A stretch of DNA of 64,000 bases from Spirodela intermedia (lineage: Eukaryota > Streptophyta > Magnoliopsida > Alismatales > Araceae): contig LR746265.1 of NCBI GenBank assembly GCA_902729315.2, positions 1,185,501 through 1,249,500 of the forward strand, written 5' to 3'. The position numbers were made by a program, and so were the translations under genes. Within the stretch, counting starts at the first letter, position 1, and each line of letters starts with the position of its first letter. Below the pieces are notes generated by a model. The model worked only from the letters and a program-made list of their open reading frames with translations, did not search any database and was not told the origin of the DNA. Below are positions 1 through 14,990 of this stretch, in pieces.

Positions 1-539
1 TTAATGAGAAGATGAATTTAAAGCATGCTGCCAAGAACATCAATCCATCTCTCAGAAACCACAAACTTTGATTAAAATTTGATTCGTAATATTAGATTAA
101 ACTTTTATTATTATCCTGAAAAAAAGATGGATAACATCGCAAAATCCAATAATTGAGGGGTCTGCCATCGATCCATGAAATAAATAATAGATTGGGTTAC
201 TTGGGGGACTGAGCTTTTGCAGCGAACTGGGGATACTGTTCATCAACATAATTGATTCAGAAAGTCAAAAAGGGTGGTCATTTTCACTTTTATTTGTTTG
301 GGATTCTGATAGGCACATTGGGTCACCAGACACGGTTCAGTTAGTGGCATTAGTTATGGAATCGAATTCCTTTTTATGAATTCGCGATGAAGTCTTCTCC
401 CCGAAAATTTAATGCCTTTTTTTATTAATGCGGCGTTGGTTTTCACTGCTTTCCTATAAATCAGAAAGGTTAAAGCTTAAGCAGGATAGAGAAAGACTAT
501 TTATCCCTGCAGATGGCAACAGCCCCAGAGAATAACAGT
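1..539. other. Intergenic / 3' flank, nothing recognised
   Basis: AT-rich sequence without a convincing coding exon on either strand. It lies just beyond the putative stop of the minus-strand gene that ends at 540, so part of it may be that gene's 3' untranslated region. Confidence 0.4.
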
Positions 540-724
540 TCAAACCTTCTTCTTGTCAGAAATGTTCTCGTCAAATATTTGAGCAGCTGAATCAACATGT
601 TGCTTCCGCCTCTCAGTTTTTGATCTTCCCAAGTTTTGACGACTTGTAGATGCCTCTGAGTTTTCACCTTCTTTTGTATCCTTGGGCATAGTCTTCGATC
701 TAGGCAGATGTTCATCAGCAACAG
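540..724 (-). CDS. Putative terminal exon of an unidentified minus-strand gene
   Basis: Reading the minus strand, a good acceptor (ctctgcag) at 725-732 opens a reading frame of 60 residues that runs to TGA at 540-542. The peptide is hydrophilic and charged, with Lys/Arg/Ser-rich stretches and a final segment containing AAQIFDEN followed by lysines. It looks like the tail of a soluble, perhaps nuclear, protein. I do not recognise the family. The exon begins with two bases completing a codon from an upstream exon, which I could not locate with confidence between 730 and 1800. The codon composition and the acceptor argue for coding; the lack of a homologue I can name keeps confidence low. Confidence 0.35.
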
Positions 725-1797
725 CTGCAGAGAAACGTCCAGAGTCGGTACGAAATTTGGAAGTCTTTAAACATAATACGAAATGAGCAATTCAGACATG
801 CTGCATTAGGTGACACAAATTCCAAAAAAAAATTAACATACGTGGAAGCATACATGTGAATTGCAAATCGTTTACGTATCCTAATCTTTGATTAATTTCA
901 ACAGTAGCTACTAAAAAAATGCATGATGCTAGGTAGATGGCAATTTATACGTTCCTTTCTGTTGATGTATCTCCGCATCTACCATCTATATTCTGGGGCC
1001 ATTACCATAGCTGAAGGACAGGAGGATTAGGAACAAGGACAAAATATCGGAGAGACTTGGCACAACATCTTCCTAAATCCATCAATGCTTTCTATCCTCC
1101 TTTTCTTCATTCACGGTAACTTTCATGCATTCCTTTTATTTCATACAAAGCAACCATAACCTCCAGAGACTTTTCAATTAAAAGAGTGTTACAAGCAACC
1201 ACTGATGAATCGCTTCAGGTTACTTTCTATTCGTTCACATCTTCCCACTAAAACCCAGTGAAAAATTAACATCCAATTTTAGTACTTTGCCAGCCAGACG
1301 GTAAAATTTGGTATTATATAAAGCACTAATATATTTGAAATACGCCCACTGAAATTTACAGTGGCTACATAAATGTGAAAATGGATATCACAAACTAAAG
1401 CACCAAAAACAAGTCTAGAGAAATCGACGCAGAAGGTGAAATAAATATGTTGTAGCATCTCTACCGAAGGTGACAGTAAGATAGCGGAAAATATTTGCTG
1501 CAGCGAAAAAGGCTTGGCGGCCACCATTGTTTCGGGAAAACAAAGCCCCAGACCCAGACCCTATCCGTGAAACTCGAAATGTTCTTACTCCAAGAATTCT
1601 AGAGCTTAGCCAGCCTTTCAGGCAAATTATGGGAGAAGCGGAGTCCGTCGATATCAAAACCTCAGACGCAACGAACCTTCTTCAATTTTCTAGAAAGTGA
1701 TCCGAACAAAACAAGAACCTACAACAAAAACGCTCCCCCCCTCCCCTCAACAGTTCCCCTTCCCCGAGGCGGCAAAGAAGGCGATAAAATGCCCTAC
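725..1797. other. Probable intronic region of the unidentified minus-strand gene
   Basis: AT-rich, with short open frames on the minus strand around 1415-1657 that have acceptor-like sequences (tcgctgcag near 1499). None shows recognisable similarity. It may hold one or more small internal exons linking 1798-1849 to 540-724. Confidence 0.25.
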
Positions 1798-1849
1798 CAG
1801 TGGGGACGGCTGTCGAGCCCTTGGGATCCTCGTCGATGGATCCCTCCAT
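1798..1849 (-). CDS. Candidate first exon of the unidentified minus-strand gene
   Basis: On the minus strand an ATG at 1849 opens an acidic peptide beginning MEGSIDEDPKG, and 52 bases later meets a donor (ctg|gtaggg). A GA repeat (about 1912-1931) lies just upstream, as is common in 5' untranslated regions here. Placement upstream of and in the same direction as the exon at 540-724 suggests they belong to one gene, but nothing in the sequence proves the link. Function unknown. Confidence 0.25.
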
Positions 1850-2052
1850 CCCCCTCCCCCCCCACCTGCAGTCCGCCACGCCCTGAGGCGGGGTTTCCTT
1901 CGCACGGCGAGCGAGAGAGAGAGAGAGAGAGATCTGATACGTTTCAAGACCAAGGTGTGGTGGGAAGATGAGCACTGACTGTAACGGTTAAAATGCCAGA
2001 GTGTCCGTCTTTAAAAAACGTATATCTTATAATTCTGCAAAGCTCTTAATTC

Positions 2053-2124
2053 GGATCCGTGGCGCAATGGTAGCGCGTCTGACTCCAGATCAGAAGGTTG
2101 CGTGTTCGATTCACGTCGGGTTCA
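2053..2124 (+). tRNA. trnW-CCA (nuclear): tRNA-Trp (anticodon CCA)
   Basis: A 72-base cloverleaf. The 5' acceptor strand GGATCCG (2053-2059) pairs with CGGGTTC (2117-2123, with G-U pairs), and the discriminator base is A2124. The internal promoter is seen as the A box TGGCGCAATGG and the B box GGTTGCGTGTTCGATTC region. The anticodon loop holds CCA at 2085-2087, flanked by a five-pair stem. There is no intron and no encoded CCA tail. The sequence matches my memory of the plant cytosolic tRNA-Trp. Confidence 0.96.
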
Positions 2125-2144
2125 AATCCCCAGATCCGATTCCC

Positions 2145-2148
2145 TTTT
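2145..2148 (+). terminator. Pol III terminator of tRNA-Trp
   Basis: A TTTT run 20 bases past the tRNA discriminator base, the usual RNA polymerase III stop signal. Confidence 0.6.
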
Positions 2149-2790
2149 GCAGTTTGGATCTGCCACCTGGAACCAGATCCATCGGGCCCACTGTCCATTT
2201 TTGACGGCCCAGATTAGATAACACTGTTGAAGTTTGCATTATGTCGGGTATACTCTTCCTTTTCTCCTTGAGTCGTCGGAATTATTCGTAAAAAAATTTC
2301 CATTAATCCGACATCTATGAATAATTAGCAACCCATCCTTCAATTCTTCTCATTTACCCCGACGAGAATGATCTACGGAACAAAGGAACCTTACACTTCG
2401 GAATAACGTAAAAAGAGACTAATTCTACTGAAACTGGGCCCTCCGCAGGGATAGATAAGGAAAAGGTAAAACTGATTGGACTTCATCGAAATTTTGTGCA
2501 GCTTGGATCGGCCGCCAGAAATGGGCTTCATCCAGCCCACCGGTCCCCTTTTTTTTTACGGCCCAGAGAAGATACAACTGGCTCATCGATTATTTAACCC
2601 ATAGAAACCTTACTGGGCCGATTTTGAATGATTCAGAATCTCCACGTGTCCGACTTGAGCGATCCAGGTGGCACTGAGCCGATCTCGTAACGGATACTTA
2701 ATCAGCTTGCTGGATCCCATATTCGGTTATTCAACACCCCCGCCCCCCACGATCAATAATGGACGCTGATTCTATGCGGTTCGATGACCG
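2149..2790. other. Intergenic region with TGGGCC/GGCCCA motifs
   Basis: No coding sequence seen. Several GGCCCA/TGGGCY elements (around 2187, 2208, 2437, 2536, 2571 and 2614) resemble plant site II promoter elements. A CACGTGTC motif at 2643-2650 resembles an ABA response element. Probably the distal promoter of the ADH-like locus. Confidence 0.4.
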
Positions 2791-2797
2791 GGAATGC

Positions 2798-2809
2798 ATC
2801 CACGTGGAT
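2798..2809. promoter_or_regulatory. Palindromic G-box upstream of the ADH-like locus
   Basis: A 12-base perfect palindrome, ATCCACGTGGAT, with the bZIP/bHLH core CACGTG, about 120 bases before the TATA box. Plant ADH1 promoters are known to carry a G-box of the form CCACGTGG, so this looks like a retained ancestral control element. Binding here is inferred. Confidence 0.55.
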
Positions 2810-2918
2810 TCTCTGATTGGATTCCGACACCCAACACGACAGGTGTCAGCGCCTGGTTATTCTCCGCCCCCGGTTTCTCTCTCCTCGCCTTGGAGGACCG
2901 ACGAACAAATGTGATGCA

Positions 2919-2926
2919 TATATAAA
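2919..2926 (+). promoter_or_regulatory. TATA box of the ADH-like locus
   Basis: TATATAAA, 127 bases before the start codon at 3046. The spacing suits a plant promoter with a 5' leader of about 95 bases. Confidence 0.55.
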
Positions 2927-3045
2927 GATTTCGGTGGTGGGAACTCTTAGTCGAGCAGGCAGAGAAGAAGAGCCTCAAGGAGAGGTGAATCTCGCGGAGC
3001 TATCTCCTTCGAGGATTGTTCCACTGTCACCACCAGGGTGGGAGC

Positions 3046-6608
<3,563 letters not shown>

Positions 6609-6684
6609 TCGAGAGGAGGAAGAAGAAACCCAAAAAAGAAAAACCCAAAAAACAGAGGTACGACAGCGAATTACCCGCCTCGTG

Positions 6685-6690
6685 AATAAA
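6685..6690 (+). promoter_or_regulatory. Possible polyadenylation signal of the ADH-like locus
   Basis: AATAAA followed by TAAATA, 77 bases after the ADH stop codon and inside the gap between the two convergent genes. Confidence 0.4.
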
Positions 6691-6720
6691 TAAATATGGA
6701 AATATTCATATAAACAGAGG

Positions 6721-7743
6721 TCACTTATACTTCTCCATTATCCTCCGGGCTTCTTCTAGGGTTTCGTCGTCGGAGGCGGGAGGGCCGCCCCCCTCAGCAT
6801 CGCTCGGTCCCTCCTCACTGGCATTGAAGGCGATGTAGGCGAAGTATATCAGCCCCATCATGGCCTGTTAGAGAGAGAAAGTCAGCACAGCATAAGAACT
6901 CTCCGGGCTCCTGAAGAACGAAGATCATAAGCATGAATTATGTGAAGAAAAATCAAATTTAATCGAAGAAAAAATCAGATTTCAAACGGGTTTGAGCAGG
7001 TTCGATGTGGGTTTTTCGTGAATCGGACGAACTGTGCAGAGCTCATCGGAGTGAAGGCTAGTAATGGGTAGTGATCGGACATACCACCACAAATAGTACT
7101 GTGGAGACCAGGGACTTGAGCAGGAACAAGGCCACCACGGCGGCGACTGCGGCGACAGCAACCCTGGCCGCCGGTCTGGGCACGGAGTCCTGTTAATCTC
7201 GAGAGAAGCACGTTGACTTTGGGCGACCGAGAGTTCAACGAGGAGCTGGTTGTAGAGAAGGAGAAAGGTGGAGCTTACGGGAACAAGGTTCGCGCCCGCC
7301 TCGACGCCGTCCTTTGCGACTCTCCACGCCGTCGTGAGAACTGCAGGTAATTGTTTCTACGCAGAATTAGACCAGGCTCACTCGAAATCGACGTCCAGTG
7401 GTCCTGAAAGGAGGAAGAAAAAGGGGGAGGAGGAGGAGAAGTAGGGCTCCCCGGCGATGGTTCCCCTGGCTCTCGGCGATCGAGGAGGAGGACGACGAAG
7501 AAGACGACCTTTGGCCGCATTGAACTGCGACGAGGCGACGATGGGCGCCCGGCGGGGGGAGCGGCGAGGACTGAACACGGGGTTCCTTCTGGGGGGCGCC
7601 GCCACGAGCGGGACGACCCGTGTGGAGGAGGAGAGGAGGAAGGTGCCGCAGAGCCGGCGGCGGTGGTGGTGCGGGCACGCCGGCGAGGACGGCGGCGGCG
7701 GGTGCAGAGACGGTGCCACGACGCAGGAGGCGAGAGCGTCCAT
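6721..7743 (-). CDS. Chloroplast-targeted membrane protein of unknown function
   Basis: Four exons on the minus strand: 7743-7509, 7340-7279, 7189-7085, 6864-6721. All phases agree and give 181 residues. The start MDALASCVV lies at the head of a Ser/Arg/Pro-rich, acid-poor N-terminus typical of a chloroplast transit peptide. Around residue 73 the mature part begins (SSQFNAAKVLTTAWRVAKDG), followed by DSVPRPAARV. A long hydrophobic stretch then spans about residues 105-145 (VAVAAVAAVVALFLLK and VLFVVAMMGLIYFAYIAF), probably one or two membrane helices. The C-terminus is acidic and soluble, ending EEARRIMEKYK. The conserved-looking core suggests a plant-wide plastid membrane protein, but I cannot name its family or role. 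It is convergent with the ADH-like locus, with stop codons only 112 bases apart. Confidence 0.8.
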
Positions 7744-8112
7744 GGCCGTCACAAAGAAACACCGAGACGGATGCAGCTCGTCCGCATTCGCGGTCCTCCC
7801 AGCAGAGAAGTAGAGAGAGAAGAACAAGAGAGAGAGAGAGAGAGAGGATTTGCGACCAAAATCGAGTCTTTGCATGTCTTGGAAAGGTGATAATCCAAAG
7901 GGGTGGAAATGGGTGGCGAGGATCTCAGCTGGGATGTTCAAAACGCTCCCGTTTTCATTATTTTTATAAATTAATACTGATGATGATATCAGGATTTTAG
8001 TAGCAGCTTCCCACTTCGAATTTTAATAAAGACATTTTTTTGGGAAAATATCGCTCTAATTTTCTCCAATCAGAGCGATCGCCCCTCTGAAAATCGGCCG
8101 ATAGAGATCATT

Positions 8113-8160
<48 letters not shown>

Positions 8161-8895
8161 CGCATGTGAGAGGAGCCAAGACAAGGTGGGGCCCACCGTT
8201 GGGCCCAATAACGATCCGACTCGATAAGTACGGTTCTGATCACAGAATAGGTCAGAATCCCATTGTCAAATGAGAAACTGCCACGATGCAAGCACCCAAT
8301 GGAAGTCATACACGTGTCAAACTCTCAAATACCTCCCAGTTACCGTGGTCTGTCTTTACGTCTGTCTCTCTTTCTCTCTCTCTCTCTAAATCACTCTCAC
8401 TGAAAAGGATGCTATTTTTTCCATTTTGGATAATCTTAGCCGTGCTCGGAATATCATGTCGAACCCCAATAGAGGCCCACGATAAGCCCAACTACCAATT
8501 GTTGGCCCACGGCTGGAGGCCCACGCCGCCTCCCCCAAGGGGCCCTCCCCTTCGCTTCCCTTCCCTTCATCGGACCCTCTGCGCTTACTGGAAAACGGCC
8601 GGAGAAGTCGTCCCCTGCCCAAATCGAAGGGCGGCGCCGCCGATCTTCACGGCCGTGCCCAGGGGAAAGCAAGCGCAAGGACGGCGACGGAGAGGGAGCA
8701 AGGCACAAGCAGCGGAGGCGGCCGCGTGGGGGCAGCGCCGCTCGCCCGACCGCCGCCGAAGACCATGCCGAATTCACCGCCGTATGATCCGCTCGCGCCG
8801 TCGCCGTCGTCCCCGCCTCCTCCGTCCATCGATCCGCCGCCGCCTTCTCCTTCACCGCCGCTGTTCGCCACCGGTGAAGACAATCGTTAGTCCGT

Positions 8896-8929
<34 letters not shown>

Positions 8930-9543
8930 TTTTGAATGGCAAGAAGCTCAGGCATCAGATCCTCTGGCAGAGAAGAAAATGAGGGAGGAGAGGAAGGGAT
9001 TGTCAGCTGTGGCAGAAAACGCCATCATCTTGTCGCAGGGGCCCAGTCAATTATTCACGGGAAGCTCAATCTCCTTTCCCAGCCGGGGCCCTCCGGAGGC
9101 TTGGAGTCTCTCCCCCTCCGGCGAACTATTAAGGGTGCCCGAGTCCTTCAACCTCTCTCCTCCGCCACCACTCCACCGCCACCAGCATAGCAGACCTTCA
9201 CCCCTCTTCGTCTTCGGATATGCTGGGCTAGAGTATCCACAGAAACTGGCTGGTGAAACCCGACGAGGAAACGACCCCAGCCAGAAGGTGTGAGCTACCC
9301 ACCCCAATCATCAACCTTTGCTTTTCCGAGTTAGGTAAAAGGTACCCAGTCAGAGTGCCGGACGGCGGCCGGTGGCTCCGGCGGTGACTGGATAAGGTGG
9401 GGTGAACATAGAGCGTGAGATTCTTTTCCCATCAGCTCATCAATGGCTTCTCCGTCCGACCAAGGAACCAAGTATGGGGGTATGCGGTGGGGACAGAGGT
9501 CAAAGGGAAGGCGGAGGGAGGAGACCTGGTCTCCTGATACGAC
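7744..9543. other. Intergenic region with GA/CT repeats
   Basis: Holds the promoter of the plastid-protein gene (minus, upstream of 7743, with a short GA repeat near 7830-7846) and GC-rich sequence at 8510-8890. A short Pro/Ser-rich plus-strand frame (8764-8890, starting MPNSPPYDPLAP) and a Gly-rich minus-strand frame over the same stretch are compositional and not convincing genes. Confidence 0.4.
8114..8158 (+). repeat. (GA)n microsatellite
   Basis: Perfect GA dinucleotide repeat, about 22 units. Confidence 0.95.
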
Positions 9544-11151
9544 CTAGAAGGACGAGATATTCAATGGCTGACCTCTTTCAGACTCTGGCCTCCCGCCGGT
9601 TATGGAGGTGATATGAAACCGACCTGTCATAGAAGCTGGCAGCCACTGACAGCAGCTGAAATGAAGATGGATGGGTAAGCTAGTGGGGGCGAGAGGTACC
9701 TTGGGTCGCCGAGGACGCCGGCGTTCCTGGTGATCTGGTCGATCATCCCCGCCGACTTGGGCTCTATGCTGGAGGCCTTCGCGTATGTCGCCCCCACACC
9801 GCCGCCGGAGGGGACGAAGAAGGCCCCATTCACCATGATGTCCCCTTCCGTCCTCCAGTCCCAGCCTCCCCAGGCCTTCTCGTCCGTGTCCACCCGCTTC
9901 GTCACCTGCGAAGAGACAGAAAACCCATGGCCGCTGAGCGGAGACCAGAGGAGAGAGGAGAGGACGACGGAGGCGGTGGTGGCGGAGAGGAGAGAGAAAA
10001 AGGACGGCCACCTCCTTGGCATTAGGGTTGGAGGGGGCAGTGTAGCGATTGCCCTGGCTGTTGATGGTGGGGCTAGCGCTACCCCCGATGGCGTACATCT
10101 CCCACTGCGAGAAATCGTTGTTCACAATGTGGATGTACCCCAAACGGCAGCGCGGCATCCTCTGCACCAGGGCCTCGCCGAAGTGGTTGAAGGCGATGGT
10201 CACCTGCATCCCCCTGTCAGGCGAGTAGTCGTCGCTGTGGCCGAGCAGCATCACGTCGTCGTGGTGGGAGAAGTAGTTGTTGGAGATTGTGATCCCCGTT
10301 GACCCCATGATGGCGTCAATCAGCCCGTCTGCGCAGTGGGAGAGGGAGCAGTGGTCGATCCAGACCTTGCGCGAGCCGTAGATGGAGATCCCGTCGCCGT
10401 CCGACTTCCCCCGCTGGCCGGCGTGCGTCGGCGTCGACCTCACGTCGGCCGGTCCCGACGGCACGCAGTGATGGACGTGCACATTGTGGATGATGATGTT
10501 GGAGACGTACTGCAGAGTGATGCAGCCGGCACCTGTGATATGGACGTTCGCCCCCCGGCCGTCGATGGTCTTGAAGCTGTTCACGATGAGCTCCTCCTTG
10601 AGGTGGATCATCATGTTCGCGGAGAAGACGATCCAGAGGGGTTCCTCCTGAATGACGGCGTATCGGAGGGTCCCTGGCTTGGGTTCGACGGGATTATCGT
10701 CCGACGAATCATCGACGACATAGATCTGGCCATTCTTCCCCCCTAGGGCATCCCTGCCGAAGCCGATGCCGCAGTCGGCCAGTCGCTGTCGATTCTTTTG
10801 CCAGTTCGGATCGCACCGCCAGCAGTCGTCGATAGGGTTCCCGGTGAGGCACGAAGAATACGCCGCCGTGGTCATCGACCTGCGCTCCATCAGAGCCCGT
10901 CGCGCCGACTCCTTCACCTTCCTGCAGCAAAGAGAGGAAGAGAGACACAGAGAGAGAGAATGAGAAGGCCACACCAGAGAGCAATAGCAGAGACGGCGGC
11001 AGTGGAGGGAGTACATCTGGAGGTGCCGGACCACGGCCTCCGGGTCGGGGAAGACGAGCTGCAGAGCGGTGGTGTTGGAGACCGGGGAGACGACTCCGCC
11101 GGCGGCATGCGCCACCGTAATCAGCAGGATGAAGAGGGGGAAGAGCCGCAT
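9544..11151 (-). CDS. Secreted pectate lyase (polysaccharide lyase family 1)
   Basis: Cleaves de-esterified homogalacturonan by calcium-dependent beta-elimination in the cell wall. Minus-strand exons: 11151-11015, 10921-10012, 9905-9700, and a last exon 9655-9544 (454 residues). A signal peptide ([19 protein letters not shown]) is followed by the plant N-terminal pectate lyase segment ([20 protein letters not shown]). The catalytic right-handed beta-helix starts near [14 protein letters not shown]. Signature motifs are [33 protein letters not shown], and the catalytic-arginine region [15 protein letters not shown]. Length is typical. The last exon is the weak point: a second acceptor 20 bases downstream (exon 9635-9578) would give a different, shorter tail of 436 residues in all. 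Neither tail looks strongly like a family C-terminus. Confidence 0.92.
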   Translation of the reverse strand: MRLFPLFILLITVAHAAGGVVSPVSNTTALQLVFPDPEAVVRHLQMYSLHCRRLCYCSLVWPSHSLSLCLSSSLCCRKVKESARRALMERRSMTTAAYSSCLTGNPIDDCWRCDPNWQKNRQRLADCGIGFGRDALGGKNGQIYVVDDSSDDNPVEPKPGTLRYAVIQEEPLWIVFSANMMIHLKEELIVNSFKTIDGRGANVHITGAGCITLQYVSNIIIHNVHVHHCVPSGPADVRSTPTHAGQRGKSDGDGISIYGSRKVWIDHCSLSHCADGLIDAIMGSTGITISNNYFSHHDDVMLLGHSDDYSPDRGMQVTIAFNHFGEALVQRMPRCRLGYIHIVNNDFSQWEMYAIGGSASPTINSQGNRYTAPSNPNAKEVAVLFLSPLRHHRLRRPLLSPLVSAQRPWVFCLFAGDEAGGHGREGLGRLGLEDGRGHHGEWGLLRPLRRRCGGDIREGLQHRAQVGGDDRPDHQERRRPRRPKVPLAPTSLPIHLHFSCCQWLPASMTGRFHITSITGGRPESERGQPLNISSF

Positions 11152-11900
11152 TCTGCTCTGGTCGGACAAACGAAGGGATTAGGGCAAATGGGGGAAGAAG
11201 GCGAGCGAGGGCCGCAGCCCAACGACGAAACGCGGCGGCGATTCGTCGCCGGCGACACCAATCCTTCCCGGCGCAGGCAGGCGGAGGAGCGGCGGCGGAC
11301 CGGCGGAGAAGGGGGGGGGCGGGGGGAATCTCGGCTCCCCGCCCTGCTCCACACTCACACTCCGAGCAGGCGACGGTGGCTTTTCTTGTTTGTTTTTTTG
11401 TTCTCTTCCCCCTCTACAGCGTGCGCGGTACTGTCAAATGTCAAGTAGGCCGTACTTTTCCATCTGGGCCCCCTTTCATCTCCTAAAATTTTAGTCGAAC
11501 CTTATAAAAATCATATTTTGATGGCTTTTGTGTCATCGAAATTTAATCAGCTTTCTGGTAAATGCGCAATATTTTCTTGACACGTCCACTCATGCATAAT
11601 TCTTTATGCGGTCCAGGAAAAATACTTTAATATAAACATGATATTTATTTATTAAATCACCGGCAGCTCCACGTGGTTGCCAACGTTTCCTTCACTAGGG
11701 TTTGTAAATGCCACGTGGCGTGCATCCAGGGCCCACCATCTCTCCGCCGAATCTATCCAACTCTCCAACCAGTGGGATCTGTTCCCTGGGAAAATGGGCT
11801 CCGGGCAGCGCTTCGATGGACGGCCCACTTATGATTTGGGCCAAACCCATGGGCCACATCGTTGGAGTTGAGTCTAGAAGGCTCCTTGTCCCAGTTATGC
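11152..11900. other. Promoter side of the pectate lyase gene
   Basis: GC-rich 5' flank of the minus-strand pectate lyase up to about 11400, then AT-rich sequence. Around 11700-11920 several GGCCCA/CCACGTGG motifs (CCACGTGG at 11711-11718) occur. No coding exon recognised. Confidence 0.35.
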
Positions 11901-11929
11901 CCTTTGGACATTGTGGGCCATTTTAATTG

Positions 11930-14900
11930 GTCTCGCCTTTTTCAGAAAAGGAAGGCTCCCGATAAATATTTTTGAACGATCGCCCCTAATAAACTTGTAC
12001 AATTGTGTTAATGGGCATGCTGGATTCAAGTCAAATCTAATGGTTAGCTAGACACTGAAAAACATGAATATCATAATTTTTTCATAATTGTAATAAATTG
12101 CGAATATAGCCATTTATTGCCAAAAAAAAAAGTCAAAGATAGGATTAAATTTATAACATTACTCAGGTTTTCTCCAAATTATTTTTAAAAATAATATTTT
12201 TTATTTATATTATTTATTTAATATATAAAATAATCTTAGCAAAGATGTTTTTAGGGGCTATTTTGGGTTATATTTCAATTTTTCTAAATGAATGATACTA
12301 TCTTGGGTCATTGGTAAGTATTTTGGGTTATATTTCACAACCTTTAGTTTAATAATCTATATCGTAAGTCAATATTATAAGCAATTGACGTAAGTTAGTG
12401 TCACATAACTTACATGGTCTTGTATATGCTCTTGGTTTCAATATTTACATTATAAAATTTATCTATAAATAATTTTTAAATTAGTAATTTAATATTTATT
12501 GAATCATCAACATACAAAATAACTATTTACATCAAGTTAAATGTTTTTAACAAATATTAAAATTATATATATATATATGATGCTCAATATACTTTTATAG
12601 TTGAAACAATAGAATGTAATATTCTCAAAATATAAGTGAAAAATAATATGTTAATACGTGTGAAGAAATCTCACATATGTTACTAAAAAGCAAAGTTACT
12701 CATAGGATTCAAACATGCCACTTGAGCATTGTGAAGACAAAAGTGTTAAGATGAAGAACGTTTGGAAAAAAAATCAAGAAAATACAATGTTTGATGTAAG
12801 ATTCAAACTCAAGAAACAAACTACACAAAGGTGAGAAAAACAATGTCCAAAGTATTTGAACATCATACATACCAAAAACTTGGGACAAATTTTGAAATTG
12901 AGATCACTATAGTAATTATATGAAAAGTTGATTAAATATTCAGAACAAAATCACACAACCATTGACTAAAGCAAGATTCAATCTTGAGTCCTACATGACA
13001 ATTAAGTTACATCATTTGTAAGAAACTATGAAAGAAGCGGAAAAGTTTTTGTCACATAATTTGCACAATAATATGTCACAAAGGTTTATAAACAAAACGA
13101 CAAGTTCAATGATAATATCTTAACTCAACCCTAAAGATAAAGATGTTAGTTGATCAATTGAAAATATCTAGACACATTATCAAAGACAATTTATATTAGA
13201 GTAGAAAGATATAAATTGAAGTTTGATTGAAGGTTAGAAGCATAGATTACAGATGATAATTCGTCAACAAAATATCTAGAATAAATACAAGTCAAAAAAC
13301 TACTTTTGAGCATGACCATGAAAGAGAAAATGTTTATAATTATTTATAAATATTTAAATAATATTTCATAAACAACAAACATAAGAGTACAAATCGTTAG
13401 ATATAAAATTCAAAAACTATATGTGAGAGACATATGTATTTTGAGGCAAATAAAGACTCAAGGTCAACCTGTCACACTTGAAATGTCAACACGTCACTAG
13501 AAATCGTAGACTAAATGACAAATTCAATGATATTATCATAACTCTACCTTGAAGACAAAGACATTCCTTGGTCAATTAAAATTCTTCATACTCAATATCA
13601 ACGACGACATACTTGAGAGTTGAAAGATCTAAATTAAAATATAACTAAACATCATAGGTAAAAATTTTATATAGTGACTTATTGTTAGAAAATGTAGATC
13701 AATCAAGATGATTCTTTAAGTAAAATCTTGAAAGAAGAAATAATTTTCAATCAAGTATCAATCTCCATACAAGATATCACGAACAATCATTGCTGGAGTA
13801 AAAAGATCGAAATTAAAAAGAACTTAAAGTTCACTAGTGCATTAGTAGAGCAACAAAAAGATATTCAAATTAATATGATTATTTTCATATGTTAAAAATG
13901 ATATAAATTTGTTAAGCGTAAATGAAATGAATTGAGAACAGATGAAATTAACGTTGAACAAAGAATGAACATTCAATCTATATCACTCACACGAGCCCAA
14001 GAAGAAGATATATCCAATCATCTATAACAAAACGACCATATATTTTAAAGAAGGAATCAAAACTTCATCTTACTCAATCATATATAGTAACTTATGAATC
14101 AAAAAATTGTATTAAAAGGTTGTCTCTTTCTAACATCTTAACATAACTTAGATGGTGAGTAGAGTGAGTAAGGCTAAAGCACAAGATGCTAAGACTTGAA
14201 ATCCATCCATAGAAAATGTTGTTCTTTTAGGAGAAATGTATCTTGACTTAAACACATGGTGTTGTAAGTCAAAAACTGCCCATGAGAGGTGGGATCTTAC
14301 AAAAGGTGAACTAACATAAAATCTATATATTTATCATCATTAAGAATGTGTGAGAGAGAAATCAAAGTGATTGTATCAAGAAGATAGGGGTTTAAGTTAA
14401 GTTGCATATAAACTTGATAGACTATGTTATAATGTGTGTCAACACATACACATAGCTAGAAACTATAAAAAAATTAATCCACCCATCTGGGTACTTTACT
14501 TAGTCATAATGAATCTAACAATATTGTGTTAACAATCAATGAGATTCATGCAAGACCTTTATAAATGTCATCTATTACTTGATTGCATATATTTTGCACA
14601 ATCATACATATATCTATTGCACTCTCATACATAATGTATCATCTCATTATTTGTTATTGTGCACATAGTGTTAACCTATATTTATTGTATCATGATGCAA
14701 ATGATATATCTACAAATGATTGTGTGCACTTAAGGACAATTCAAGGTTGCATAAGAAGAATCTCACTCTACCAAATGAAAGGTGTGACATTGTTAAGATC
14801 TCATATCCTAATTAAAGATGACGAGACAAGATCAAAGAGATTGAAAGGGGAGCTTAGGAGGAAGAGCTAAGGTTGAAAAACCTTAACTTTAGGTTGAAGG

Positions 14901-14990
14901 GACTTTAGAGTCCTCAAACTCTCCTTTGACCTTTTTTCTCCAAAAGTTTCCACATAGTCCCTAATTCCCCTCTTAAGTAGGGAGGTACAA
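11930..14990. other. AT-rich gene-free block, probably decayed transposon sequence
   Basis: Uniformly AT-rich, no open frame above 100 codons, no recognisable domain. It abuts the minus-strand gypsy relic at its lower-coordinate (3') side, so it may include the degraded LTR or other nested insertions. Diverged direct repeats occur within it (see 13093-13660). Confidence 0.4.
13093..13660 (+). repeat. Diverged direct repeats about 418 bases apart
   Basis: A segment of about 140 bases starting near 13093 recurs starting near 13511. Shared strings include ACAAGTTCAATGATA versus ACAAATTCAATGATA, then CTTAACTC / CATAACTC, GTTGATCAATTGAAA / TTGGTCAATTAAAA, and GAAAGATATAAATTGAA / GAAAGATCTAAATTAAAA. 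A third, weaker copy of the last part appears near 13800. Similarity by eye is about 70-75 percent. Confidence 0.5.

Noticed and set aside
8286-8897. Long GC-rich frame (203 codons) rich in Arg and Pro
   Set aside because: Composition driven, overlaps equally long frames on the other strand, spans CT repeats, and shows no domain or homologue I recognise.
10336-10746. 136-codon plus-strand frame
   Set aside because: Antisense to the catalytic exon of pectate lyase.
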